DNA from: Acidobacteriota bacterium
Lineage (GTDB): Bacteria > Acidobacteriota > Vicinamibacteria > Vicinamibacterales > CAVVIG01
NCBI GenBank assembly: GCA_003222555.1
Contig: QHWL01000067.1
Location: 7,184 to 12,485 of the forward strand
Length of the DNA stretch: 5,302 bases
Direction: 5' to 3'
Position 1 is the stretch's first letter, and the number at the start of each line of letters is the position of its first letter. A program made the position numbers and the translations under genes. Shown here one piece after another: positions 1 to 5,302 of this stretch. The notes below the pieces were generated by a model. The model ran no database searches, was not told the origin of the DNA, and worked only from the letters and a program-made list of their open reading frames with translations.

Positions 1-512
1 TCGATGAGCGTCCCCCGTTCGAACGGGCTGCCGCTGTAACGCGAGATGAAGAATTCCGTCGCATACACGTACGTAAGGATGAGCGACAGCGGGATAATCA
101 GCTTGGCCAGATTCTCGAAATGCGCCACCGGGATGTACCTCTCGAGATGCAGCATCTGCCGCACGAGAATCAAGAGCGTCAACATCATCGCCACGCCGGA
201 GAAGATGGCGCCCGCGACGAAATAGGGCGCGAAGATCGTGCTGTGCCAGCCCGGGGTGAGCGCCATGGCGAAATCCCACGACACCACGCTGTGCACCGAC
301 ACGGCGAGCGGCGTCACGAGCGCGGCGAGGAAGCCATAAAGGCTGTTCAAATGACGCCACTGCCGATCGCTTCCACGCCAGCCCAGCGCGAGCACCCCGT
401 ACAGACGTTGCCGCCAATCCTTGATGCGGTCTCTCGAGGCGGCGATGTCCGGCACGAGTCCCAGATACAGGAAAAGCGCGCTGACGGTCAGGTAGCTGCT
501 GATCGCGAAGAC
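1..512 (-). pseudogene. actC: ActC continuation after the frameshift (same gene, other frame, 3' end off the window)
   Basis: Reading the minus strand from V at 512-510 gives 169 further codons with no stop down to position 3. It begins FAISSYLTVSALFLYLG and continues ActC exactly where the upstream ORF loses frame. Removing one 20-bp repeat copy joins the two parts into at least 315 aa. Hydrophobic segments, in joined numbering, lie at about 144-166, 202-224, 237-262 and 277-301. Family-like motifs are SVHSVVSWDFAMALTPGWHS (217-236) and the IFAPYFVAGAIFSG stretch after it. The helices and motifs are intact and no other disabling change is visible, so the lesion is recent or an artefact. No convincing start codon with a ribosome binding site precedes this part, so it is not a separate gene. 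The remaining C-terminal helices lie outside the window. It is typed as a pseudogene only because the given sequence cannot be translated through. Confidence 0.85.
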
Positions 513-967
513 GTCCCAGATGAGCGGCGGACGTCCCAGATGAGCGGCGACTTGAAGTTCACCCAGAGCTGACGCTGGTTCGGGTACGGAAACAGCCAGT
601 AGAAAAACCAGGGACGGCCCAGGTGGATGATCGGGAACAGCCCGGCCGTCATGATCGCAAACACGGTCATCGCTTCCGAGGCCCGCGCGATGCCGGTCCG
701 CCAGCGGGCACGACAGAGATAGAGCACCGCGGATACGAGCGTGCCGGAATGCGTGATTCCGACCCAGAACACGAAATTGGTGATGTAGACGGCCCAGAGG
801 ACTGGCGGCTGATAGCCGGCGACGCCCAGGCCCACCTCGACCTGATACCAGAAGGCATAGAGGGCCAGCGCGAGGACGGCCAGCGCCAGGCCCACGCCAG
901 CGAAATAGGCCAGACCCGGCGTCTCGAGCCCGCCGAGGATGTCGTCGTTGATGCGGCGGAAGCTCAT
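488..967 (-). CDS. actC: ActC N-terminal part, NrfD/PsrC-like quinol-oxidizing membrane subunit (frameshifted)
   Basis: This is the first part of the ACIII integral membrane subunit, which binds and oxidizes quinol. As read it is 159 aa; residues 1-146 are genuine ActC and the last 13 are out-of-frame sequence ending in a TGA. Hydrophobic segments lie at about 18-40, 55-84 and 99-118. Family-like motifs include NFVFWVGITHSGT (64-76), HLGRPW (115-120) and SPLIWDV (140-146). H115 and D145 are candidates for the quinol-site His/Asp pair, by analogy with PsrC/ActC; this is inference. The ATG at 967 overlaps the actB TGA (ATGA), and the nearest GGAG lies about 16 nt upstream, so translation probably depends on coupling to actB. 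A 20-bp tandem duplication at 510-549 causes the frameshift immediately after V146. ActC proteins are usually around 450-490 aa, so this ORF alone is about a third of a subunit. Family assignment is secure; whether the gene is functional is open. Confidence 0.9.
   Translation of the reverse strand: MSFRRINDDILGGLETPGLAYFAGVGLALAVLALALYAFWYQVEVGLGVAGYQPPVLWAVYITNFVFWVGITHSGTLVSAVLYLCRARWRTGIARASEAMTVFAIMTAGLFPIIHLGRPWFFYWLFPYPNQRQLWVNFKSPLIWDVRRSSGTSSRSAAT
510..549. repeat. Perfect 20-bp tandem duplication inside actC
   Basis: GACGTCCCAGATGAGCGGCG occurs at 510-529 and again, identical and directly adjacent, at 530-549. Twenty is not a multiple of three, so the second copy moves actC out of frame. 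On the coding strand each copy carries the codons for the conserved PLIWDV segment, and a normal ActC has this segment once. One copy is therefore an insertion, most simply explained by replication slippage or an assembly error. Confidence 0.95.
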
Positions 968-3900
968 GTTCTGTTAGTGCCGGCTCCCGGTGGGGAAACG
1001 ATCTTCTTCAGATACATGATGGCAGGGCGCGTGTTGAGCTCGCCGAAGACGTGATATCCGCGTGCCTCCTTTCCGAGCTGCGAGACGCGGCTTTGCGGAT
1101 CGTTGAGGTCGCCGAACACAATCGCCTGCCCAGGGCACGTCTGCGCGCACGCCGGGACGACGTCGCCGTCCTTCACCGGCCGGTTCTCGTCCTTCGCCTG
1201 GCGCTTGCCCGCCTGGATGCGCTGCACGCAGAACGTGCACTTTTCCATAACCCCCACGCTCCGCGCGGTGACGTCGGGATTGAGCTGCAGGTGGAGCGGA
1301 TCGGGAAAGTCGGGCTCGAACCAGTTGAACCGCCGAACCCGATAAGGACAGTTGTTCCCGCAGTACCGCGTGCCCACGCATCGGTTGTACACCTGGGCAT
1401 TCAGACCCTCGTCGGAATGATACGTGGCGTACACCGGGCACACCGTCTCGCACGGCGCGTGATCGCAGTGCTGGCACAGCATCGGAATGAACCGTGTGCC
1501 GGACCCCTCGGCGCTCGGCTCGACGAAGCGCTCAATCCGCAGCCAGGCCATCGTGCGGTTACGGTACATCGCCTCGGCGCCCACGACCGGGACGTTGTTC
1601 TCCGCGTAGCACGCCGCCACGCACGCGTTGCACCCGGTGCACGTGTCGAGGTCGATCGCCATGCCCCACCGATGGGCGGGATGCTTGTGATCGGCGTACA
1701 GACTGCGATGCGGTTCCGGGGCCTCGAGACGACCGGCGTTCAGGTCGGCGAGCGAGACGACCTGTGCCACCCCGGAATCGAACTGCTGTTCGCTCGCCTG
1801 GAGTCGCGGCACCGGACGCCGCAGCGCGCGAGGTGTGACGCGCACTCTGACTGACAGCCAGCGCGCCCCCCCTGAAAGCGCCTCTGGCGCCGGATCGATC
1901 AGCACGATAGGGTTCACCCCGCGTCCTGCCGCGTAACGTCCGTACTCGCGGTGACCCTGGCCGATGGGAATCGCAACGACGCCGGGTGTGAGATGCGCAT
2001 TGACGAGGAGTGGCACGTCCAGTTTTCCATGGTCCGATTCCACTGTGACCAGCAGGCCGTCCTTGGCGCCCAGGGCCTTCGCTGTATCGGGATGCACCTC
2101 GGCCCAGCTGCTCCAGGCGGCCTTGGTGACGGGGTCGGGAATCTCCTGAAGCCACGAGCGGTTCGCGCCGCGTCCGTCGTAGAAATGGAGCGATGGATAG
2201 GGCATGAGGACGGGCGCCCCAGCGGTACCCCCGAGCTCGGCCGTCACGAACGACGATGCCGCAATTCCCGCGCTGAGCGTGACTTTCTCCGCGGCGATGG
2301 CGCTCCACATCCCGCCTCGTCCCAGTGCTTCGGCCCAGAAATCGTCGAAACTCGCGGCACTCTTCGCCTGGGAGTGAAGCGCCTGCCATTGGCTGCCCAG
2401 ATACTTGTAGAAATCTCCACTCGGCAGGGCGGCCGAGACATCGCCGCCGAGTCGACGGCCCACGTCGAGCAGCATGTCGCCCACGTGCCGACTGTCGAAT
2501 AACGGTTCCATCACCGGCTGCATCAAGCCGCGCACGCCTGCACGGGGCTCCACGTCGCCCCAAGACTCCAGCGGGCTGTGCGTCGGGAGCACCAGATGCG
2601 CACGCGCCGTCGTTTCGTCCAGCGCGTTCGAGAAGCTCGCGACAAACGGCACGCGCCCGAGCGCCGCGTCGAATCCGAGGGCGCCCGGCAACGTGAACAC
2701 TGGGTTGACTTCGTAGGTCACGAGGACCTCAACCTCGCCCGCCCGCATCGAGGCAACCAGATCGGCCATATCGCGGTACGTGCTCGCGCGCCCATAGCTC
2801 GCATCTGGACCGAATTGCGCGGTGGTGCCGACGTTTCCGGCCACGTAATTCAGCAAGTGCACCGCAACCTGCGTTCCGGTTGCGTTCGAACCAGACGCTG
2901 CCACGCCTCCGCCGATTGCGAGACTGCGGCCCGGCCCAGCCTGCGGGTCGCTGAACAATCGGGCGAGATTGGTGATCGTCTGCGCCGGAATGCCCGTGCG
3001 GCCGGCAACCGCATCAGGCGCGAACGGCGCAACCAGGTTGCGGATGGTTGTCACCTCGGCGGCAGGGATCGTCTGAGATCGCCCCTCGGCCAGAATGACG
3101 TGCACCATGGCGAGCGCGACGAGGATTTCGGTGCCAGGCCGAGAGGCGAGCCATTCATCGGCGTTCGATGCCGTGAGCGAGAGTCGCGGCTCGACGTGGA
3201 TGAAGCGCGACTTGCGGCCGTCCCGCAGCCGGCGTGCTTGGGCGAATCCGCCGCTGTGCTCGACCGTCGAGAGCCAGGTCTCCAAAAAGTCGGCCCCAAA
3301 GGAAACGAGCACGTCGGCGCGCGCCAGTTCGTAGTGAGGGACCCCGTCCCGACCGAAGCAAATTCGGCTGGCGGCCCGAAATGCTTCGTATGCAAACGGC
3401 TCATACCGAAGCCGCCTGGCGCCGAGAGCCTTCGCCCACGCGTCGAAGAGACGGTCCAGCGAAGCAGTAAGCAAGGGTGTGACGATAACAATCCGGTTTG
3501 CCCGGCCGTCCTGGCGCGCCATTCGAAGACGGTCGGTCAATGCGGCGAGCGCATCTTCCCATGGGACCGGCGTCAGACGGCTTTGGCCAGCGGCTGCGTT
3601 CATGACTTCCCGGCGCCGCGCTCCGCGAATCCTGTCCGGGTTGTAGAGACCCTGAAGCGCCGCCTGTCCCCGGATGCAGAGACGGCCCTGGTTTACGGGG
3701 TGGTCCCGATTCCCTTCGACTTTGACGGCACGTCCGTCGAGCGTGCGTACCGCCATCCCGCAGCCGGCGGGACACTCCCTGCAGCTTGTCGCGTACCACG
3801 TCGCGACGCCTGGAACCTCGTCCTCAGGCGGGATGACGTACGGAATGATCCGCTCGGGTGGGATGGGCGAGCAGGCGCTCGCCGCGACCGCCGGCGCCGC

Positions 3901-3981
3901 GGCACCAAGCAACTTGAGGAACGTCCGCCGACCGACGCGTTCGACCAGGGGTCCGTTGTTGCCGGCGTCTAGTAGTGACAT
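964..3981 (-). CDS. actB: ActB, fused molybdopterin-oxidoreductase-like and Fe-S subunit of alternative complex III
   Basis: This 1005-aa protein is the periplasmic electron-transfer core of ACIII. It begins with a Tat signal (R18-R19-TFLK, then a hydrophobic stretch) ending near ASAC37, a weak lipobox-like site. Residues about 55-720 form the molybdopterin-oxidoreductase-like B1 domain. A CxxCxxxC-x27-C set (C67, C70, C74, C102) is followed by IRG, as in the N-terminal cluster site of bis-MGD enzymes. Residues about 770-995 form the ferredoxin-like B2 domain with 15 cysteines: C781/784/787/791, C836/839/844/848, C868/874/878, C915/918 and C945/949. In the third motif T871 replaces the usual second cysteine, which suits three [4Fe-4S] and one [3Fe-4S], the known ActB complement. 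The B1-B2 fusion separates ActB from stand-alone formate dehydrogenase, nitrate or polysulfide reductases. The ATG at 3981 overlaps actA by 13 nt and puts the Tat motif near the N-terminus. An upstream in-frame ATG at 4101 would bury it. The stop overlaps actC as ATGA. Confidence 0.96.
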   Translation of the reverse strand: MSLLDAGNNGPLVERVGRRTFLKLLGAAAPAVAASACSPIPPERIIPYVIPPEDEVPGVATWYATSCRECPAGCGMAVRTLDGRAVKVEGNRDHPVNQGRLCIRGQAALQGLYNPDRIRGARRREVMNAAAGQSRLTPVPWEDALAALTDRLRMARQDGRANRIVIVTPLLTASLDRLFDAWAKALGARRLRYEPFAYEAFRAASRICFGRDGVPHYELARADVLVSFGADFLETWLSTVEHSGGFAQARRLRDGRKSRFIHVEPRLSLTASNADEWLASRPGTEILVALAMVHVILAEGRSQTIPAAEVTTIRNLVAPFAPDAVAGRTGIPAQTITNLARLFSDPQAGPGRSLAIGGGVAASGSNATGTQVAVHLLNYVAGNVGTTAQFGPDASYGRASTYRDMADLVASMRAGEVEVLVTYEVNPVFTLPGALGFDAALGRVPFVASFSNALDETTARAHLVLPTHSPLESWGDVEPRAGVRGLMQPVMEPLFDSRHVGDMLLDVGRRLGGDVSAALPSGDFYKYLGSQWQALHSQAKSAASFDDFWAEALGRGGMWSAIAAEKVTLSAGIAASSFVTAELGGTAGAPVLMPYPSLHFYDGRGANRSWLQEIPDPVTKAAWSSWAEVHPDTAKALGAKDGLLVTVESDHGKLDVPLLVNAHLTPGVVAIPIGQGHREYGRYAAGRGVNPIVLIDPAPEALSGGARWLSVRVRVTPRALRRPVPRLQASEQQFDSGVAQVVSLADLNAGRLEAPEPHRSLYADHKHPAHRWGMAIDLDTCTGCNACVAACYAENNVPVVGAEAMYRNRTMAWLRIERFVEPSAEGSGTRFIPMLCQHCDHAPCETVCPVYATYHSDEGLNAQVYNRCVGTRYCGNNCPYRVRRFNWFEPDFPDPLHLQLNPDVTARSVGVMEKCTFCVQRIQAGKRQAKDENRPVKDGDVVPACAQTCPGQAIVFGDLNDPQSRVSQLGKEARGYHVFGELNTRPAIMYLKKIVSPPGAGTNRT

Positions 3982-4547
3982 ACCAGGCAATCCGTCGGCG
4001 CATGGCGCTCCTTGTGGCAGTTCAGGCACCATCCCATGCTGAGTGATTCGGTCTGGACGGCACCTTCCATCTTCGCGACGTCGCCGTGACAGGTCTGACA
4101 CGCGACGCCAGCAGCCACGTGAGGCTTGTGGGTGAAACGCACGAAGTCAGGGAGATCATGCACGCGCACCCAGGCGATCGGTTTCTTGTCCTTCCAGTAT
4201 GCCATCAGCTTGACGACCTCGGGCTCCTCCGGCGTGACGGTCTGGTGACACTGCACACACCGCTGAACTGAAGGGATGCCAGCCACCGGCCCACGCCGGG
4301 CGTAGGTGTGACAGAGCTGGCATGGAATGGCGTTTGTGCCCGCGTGGATGCGATGACTGAAGGCTATGGGCTGACTGCTGGCGCCGGCGGCCGGCGACGG
4401 AGCCGATCTGTTGCTGGCGGCCTTCGATGGAGTCGGCTGCTCCTGGGCGAGTACGCGGAAAACAAATGTCAGCAATCCGACGAGAAAGAGCGTGAGCGCC
4501 GCCGACGACAGCTTCCGGGAAGGGCTGACGTCGTCACGGCGGATCAT
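3969..4547 (-). CDS. actA: ActA, membrane-anchored pentaheme cytochrome c subunit of alternative complex III
   Basis: ActA relays electrons from the ActB Fe-S clusters toward the final carrier on the periplasmic side. From the ATG at 4547 it is 192 aa. Residues about 14-33 form one hydrophobic segment (AALTLFLVGLLTFVF core). It could be a membrane anchor, as in known ActA, or a signal peptide cleaved near VLAQ. A Pro/Ser/Ala-rich linker follows. There are five CxxCH heme sites, at 76-80 (CQLCH), 97-101 (CVQCH), 150-154 (CQTCH), 174-178 (CLNCH) and 187-191 (CLVCH), the last only one residue from the C-terminus. Non-motif histidines, such as those in FSHRIH, VHD, FTHKPH and KERH, can serve as distal heme ligands. 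A GTG two codons upstream (4553) is an alternative start; neither has a good Shine-Dalgarno nearby. The 3' end overlaps actB by 13 nt. Five hemes and the position before actB make the assignment firm. Confidence 0.94.
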   Translation of the reverse strand: MIRRDDVSPSRKLSSAALTLFLVGLLTFVFRVLAQEQPTPSKAASNRSAPSPAAGASSQPIAFSHRIHAGTNAIPCQLCHTYARRGPVAGIPSVQRCVQCHQTVTPEEPEVVKLMAYWKDKKPIAWVRVHDLPDFVRFTHKPHVAAGVACQTCHGDVAKMEGAVQTESLSMGWCLNCHKERHAPTDCLVCHY

Positions 4548-4564
4548 ACGCACTGGGAAGGCAT
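4544..4564 (-). CDS. Possible six-codon leader ORF coupled to actA
   Basis: ATG at 4564 reads MPSQCV and stops at TGA 4546-4544. This TGA overlaps the actA ATG (4547) as ATGA, the same arrangement used between actB and actC. It has a well-placed Shine-Dalgarno (AAAGGTG, 8-nt spacing), while actA itself has none. This suggests translation of actA by coupling or reinitiation. A chance ATG in a short leader is the alternative; no family can be assigned to six residues. Confidence 0.25.
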   Translation of the reverse strand: MPSQCV

Positions 4565-4572
4565 GCGGGCTT

Positions 4573-4579
4573 CACCTTT
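4573..4579 (-). promoter_or_regulatory. Shine-Dalgarno-like AAAGGTG upstream of actA
   Basis: AAAGGTG on the minus strand is the only good ribosome binding site in the actA leader. It is 8 nt from an ATG at 4564, but 19 nt from the actA GTG (4553) and 25 nt from its ATG (4547). It therefore best serves the six-codon ORF that ends on the actA start. It sits in a small AT-rich patch (TAGTAAGTAATAAAGG, about 4576-4591) that stands out from its GC-rich surroundings and could hold a -10 element, though no convincing -35 was found. Confidence 0.4.
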
Positions 4580-4599
4580 ATTACTTACTACGCCGAAGA

Positions 4600-4668
4600 G
4601 ATGGCGGATGATTACCCGGGAAGATGCCGGCTGAGTACCCGGGAAAATGGCGGCTGAACCGAGGAGAT
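4600..4668. repeat. Degenerate 23-nt tandem repeat upstream of actA (about 2.5 copies)
   Basis: Unit 1 (4600-4622) and unit 2 (4623-4645) match at 20 of 23 positions, differing at positions 5, 9 and 13. Both end in TACCCGGGAA. A third unit starting at 4646 matches only over its first 12 nt (10 of 12 against unit 1). The array lies 50-120 nt before the actA start, where a promoter or regulator site would be expected. It may be a set of protein-binding sites or a relic of local duplication; the sequence does not decide. Confidence 0.6.
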
Positions 4669-4701
4669 GGGAAGAGATTGGAAGCACGTTCTGCCTGCGG
4701 C

Positions 4702-4736
4702 AGGAGATCCCCGCCGTCCGACGACGGGGATCTTCT
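4702..4736 (-). terminator. 15-bp hairpin between the upstream gene and actA, possible terminator or attenuator
   Basis: The arms at 4702-4716 and 4722-4736 pair around a 5-nt loop (TCCGA on the plus strand), with one G-U pair and one mismatch when read as minus-strand RNA. The core GATCCCCG/CGGGGATC is perfect. It starts about 30 nt after the stop of the upstream gene, the usual place for a terminator. The minus-strand sequence after it is CCTGCCGCAG with no U-tract, so it is not a classic intrinsic terminator. A smaller inverted repeat (4691-4703, CTGCC/GGCAG) follows directly. Confidence 0.5.
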
Positions 4737-4764
4737 GTTGCTCACGAAACCGTACTGTTACGGC

Positions 4765-5302
4765 CTACTTGCGTACCGGGGTTGGCATGGGTGGTTTGGC
4801 GAACTTCGCGGCATCAATCGCGGCATTGGGCTGCACCTCGGTCAGCTCGAAGGTATCCTGGCCGTCCAGCCAGGCGAAGATGAATTTATAGGGTAACTTG
4901 ACTCCGGCAACATCGCGATAATCGGCGAAGTCAACCTGTGTGGGAGCGCGGCCTACCGGCGAGGTGGTATGGCGCACCATCCTCACGAGCAGGCCCGACT
5001 GCTTGTCGAAATATAGCGTTACCAGGAGGCCCCTCGGGCCGTTCCCCTGGAGAACTTCGACCTCGCGATCGTTGATAGTGCTCGCGAAGCTGACGCGCAT
5101 GTTGGTGAGGATTCGCTTGATCTGCCCTGGGAACGCGATTTGCGCGTCCACCTTGGCCCCGTCGAGCTCACCTGTGGTCAGCTCGAACTCTTTGACCGCT
5201 GTGAGCGGCGTCGATATCCAACCCGTGCGGCCGTCGTAAGTTCTGGCCACATCTCCATCGTCGGTGTGATTGAAGGTGGCGCGCATATCCGGTGCTTTCG
5301 CA
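4765..5302 (-). CDS. C-terminal part of a reaction-centre-cytochrome-c-like protein (5' end outside the window)
   Basis: The frame is open from the right edge (178 residues visible, beginning AKAPDMRATF) to a TAG at 4765-4767. The ATG at 5284-5286 is internal, because the frame continues upstream without a stop. The visible part contains TYDGRTGWISTP, then a repeated pattern of short beta-prone segments (LVTLYFDKQSGLLVRMVR, PTQVDFADYRDVAGVKLPYK, DTFELTEVQPN), ending KFAKPPMPTPVRK. From memory this matches the C-terminal domain that follows a heme domain in Acidobacteriota proteins annotated 'photosynthetic reaction centre cytochrome c subunit'; the fold may resemble LolA-like outer-membrane lipoprotein domains. 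No CxxCH is visible, so the heme part is predicted to lie outside the window. It has the same strand as the act genes and sits just upstream, which fits a redox partner of ACIII. The family call is moderate and the function is inference. Confidence 0.65.
   Translation of the reverse strand, partial: AKAPDMRATFNHTDDGDVARTYDGRTGWISTPLTAVKEFELTTGELDGAKVDAQIAFPGQIKRILTNMRVSFASTINDREVEVLQGNGPRGLLVTLYFDKQSGLLVRMVRHTTSPVGRAPTQVDFADYRDVAGVKLPYKFIFAWLDGQDTFELTEVQPNAAIDAAKFAKPPMPTPVRK

Larger units (their letters stand above)
4548..4764. other. Intergenic leader of the act operon
   Basis: This gap separates the upstream cytochrome-associated gene from actA. In the direction of transcription it holds the 15-bp hairpin, a pyrimidine-rich stretch (about 4661-4685), the 23-nt repeats and the Shine-Dalgarno with mini-ORF. 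It is the only gap in the window large enough for a promoter, so transcription of actABC probably starts here or reads through from upstream. I could not identify a confident -35/-10 pair or a known operator. Confidence 0.5.

Noticed and set aside
510..549. Programmed ribosomal frameshifting to express full-length ActC
   Set aside because: There is no slippery heptamer. The shift is fully explained by an exact 20-bp duplication, and frameshifting at the repeat would still insert extra residues into a conserved motif.
1051..1854. A 267-aa plus-strand open frame opposite the ActB Fe-S domain
   Set aside because: It is antisense to the cysteine-motif region of actB. Its composition is dominated by Arg, Ala, His and Val, with no recognisable motif.
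1559..2563. A 334-aa minus-strand frame inside actB
   Set aside because: It is an alternative frame of actB, extremely Arg/Gly rich, with no ribosome binding site.
2578..3972. A 464-aa plus-strand open frame opposite actB
   Set aside because: It lies entirely antisense to the well-supported actB coding sequence, is rich in Arg, and shows no domain. Long antisense frames are common opposite GC-rich genes.
964..3981. Formate dehydrogenase, nitrate reductase or polysulfide reductase catalytic subunit
   Set aside because: The single-chain fusion of the molybdoenzyme-like and four-cluster domains, flanked by a pentaheme cytochrome and an NrfD-like gene, is characteristic of ActB in ACIII.
3982..4101. 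Upstream start for actB at 4101 adding 40 residues
   Set aside because: It would lie 133 nt inside actA, produce an Arg-rich N-terminus and bury the Tat signal 57 residues in. The ATG at 3981 puts the RR motif at residues 18-19.
4600..4668. CRISPR-like repeat array
   Set aside because: The units are directly adjacent with no spacers, are imperfect, and number only about 2.5.

Overview
The window carries one minus-strand gene cluster from a GC-rich bacterium: the start of an alternative complex III (ACIII, quinol:electron-acceptor oxidoreductase) operon, actA-actB-actC, preceded by the 3' end of a cytochrome-associated gene. ACIII replaces the cytochrome bc1 complex in many bacteria. It takes electrons from membrane quinol and passes them through Fe-S clusters and c-type hemes to a soluble or membrane-attached carrier. 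The tail of the upstream gene closely resembles, from memory, C-terminal domains of the 'photosynthetic reaction centre cytochrome c subunit'-like proteins that are abundant in Acidobacteriota. High GC and this neighbour make a soil acidobacterium (Vicinamibacteria-like) my best guess. That is inference, not a measured placement.

Layout, read in the direction of transcription (right to left). Positions 5302-4765: C-terminal part of the cytochrome-associated protein, 5' end outside the window. Positions 4764-4548: a roughly 215-bp intergenic gap with a 15-bp hairpin, a degenerate 23-nt tandem repeat and a good Shine-Dalgarno placed before a six-codon mini-ORF that ends on the actA start. Positions 4547-3969: actA, a membrane-anchored pentaheme cytochrome c. 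Positions 3981-964: actB, a Tat-exported fusion of a molybdopterin-oxidoreductase-like domain and a four-cluster ferredoxin-like domain; it overlaps actA by 13 nt. Positions 967-1: actC, the NrfD/PsrC-like membrane quinol-binding subunit; it overlaps actB in an ATGA and runs off the left edge.

The most notable observation is in actC. A perfect 20-bp tandem duplication (510-529 and 530-549) shifts the frame just after the conserved IWDV motif and ends translation at residue 159. The rest of actC continues in the other frame without a stop, with well-preserved membrane helices. The break is therefore either very recent, a slippage variant in part of the population, or a sequence or assembly error.

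The genes form a tightly packed operon: ActC oxidizes quinol at the membrane, the ActB clusters carry electrons, and the ActA hemes deliver them onward. The remaining usual subunits (actD, actE, actF) would lie to the left of the window. No tRNA, rRNA, mobile element or CRISPR array was seen.
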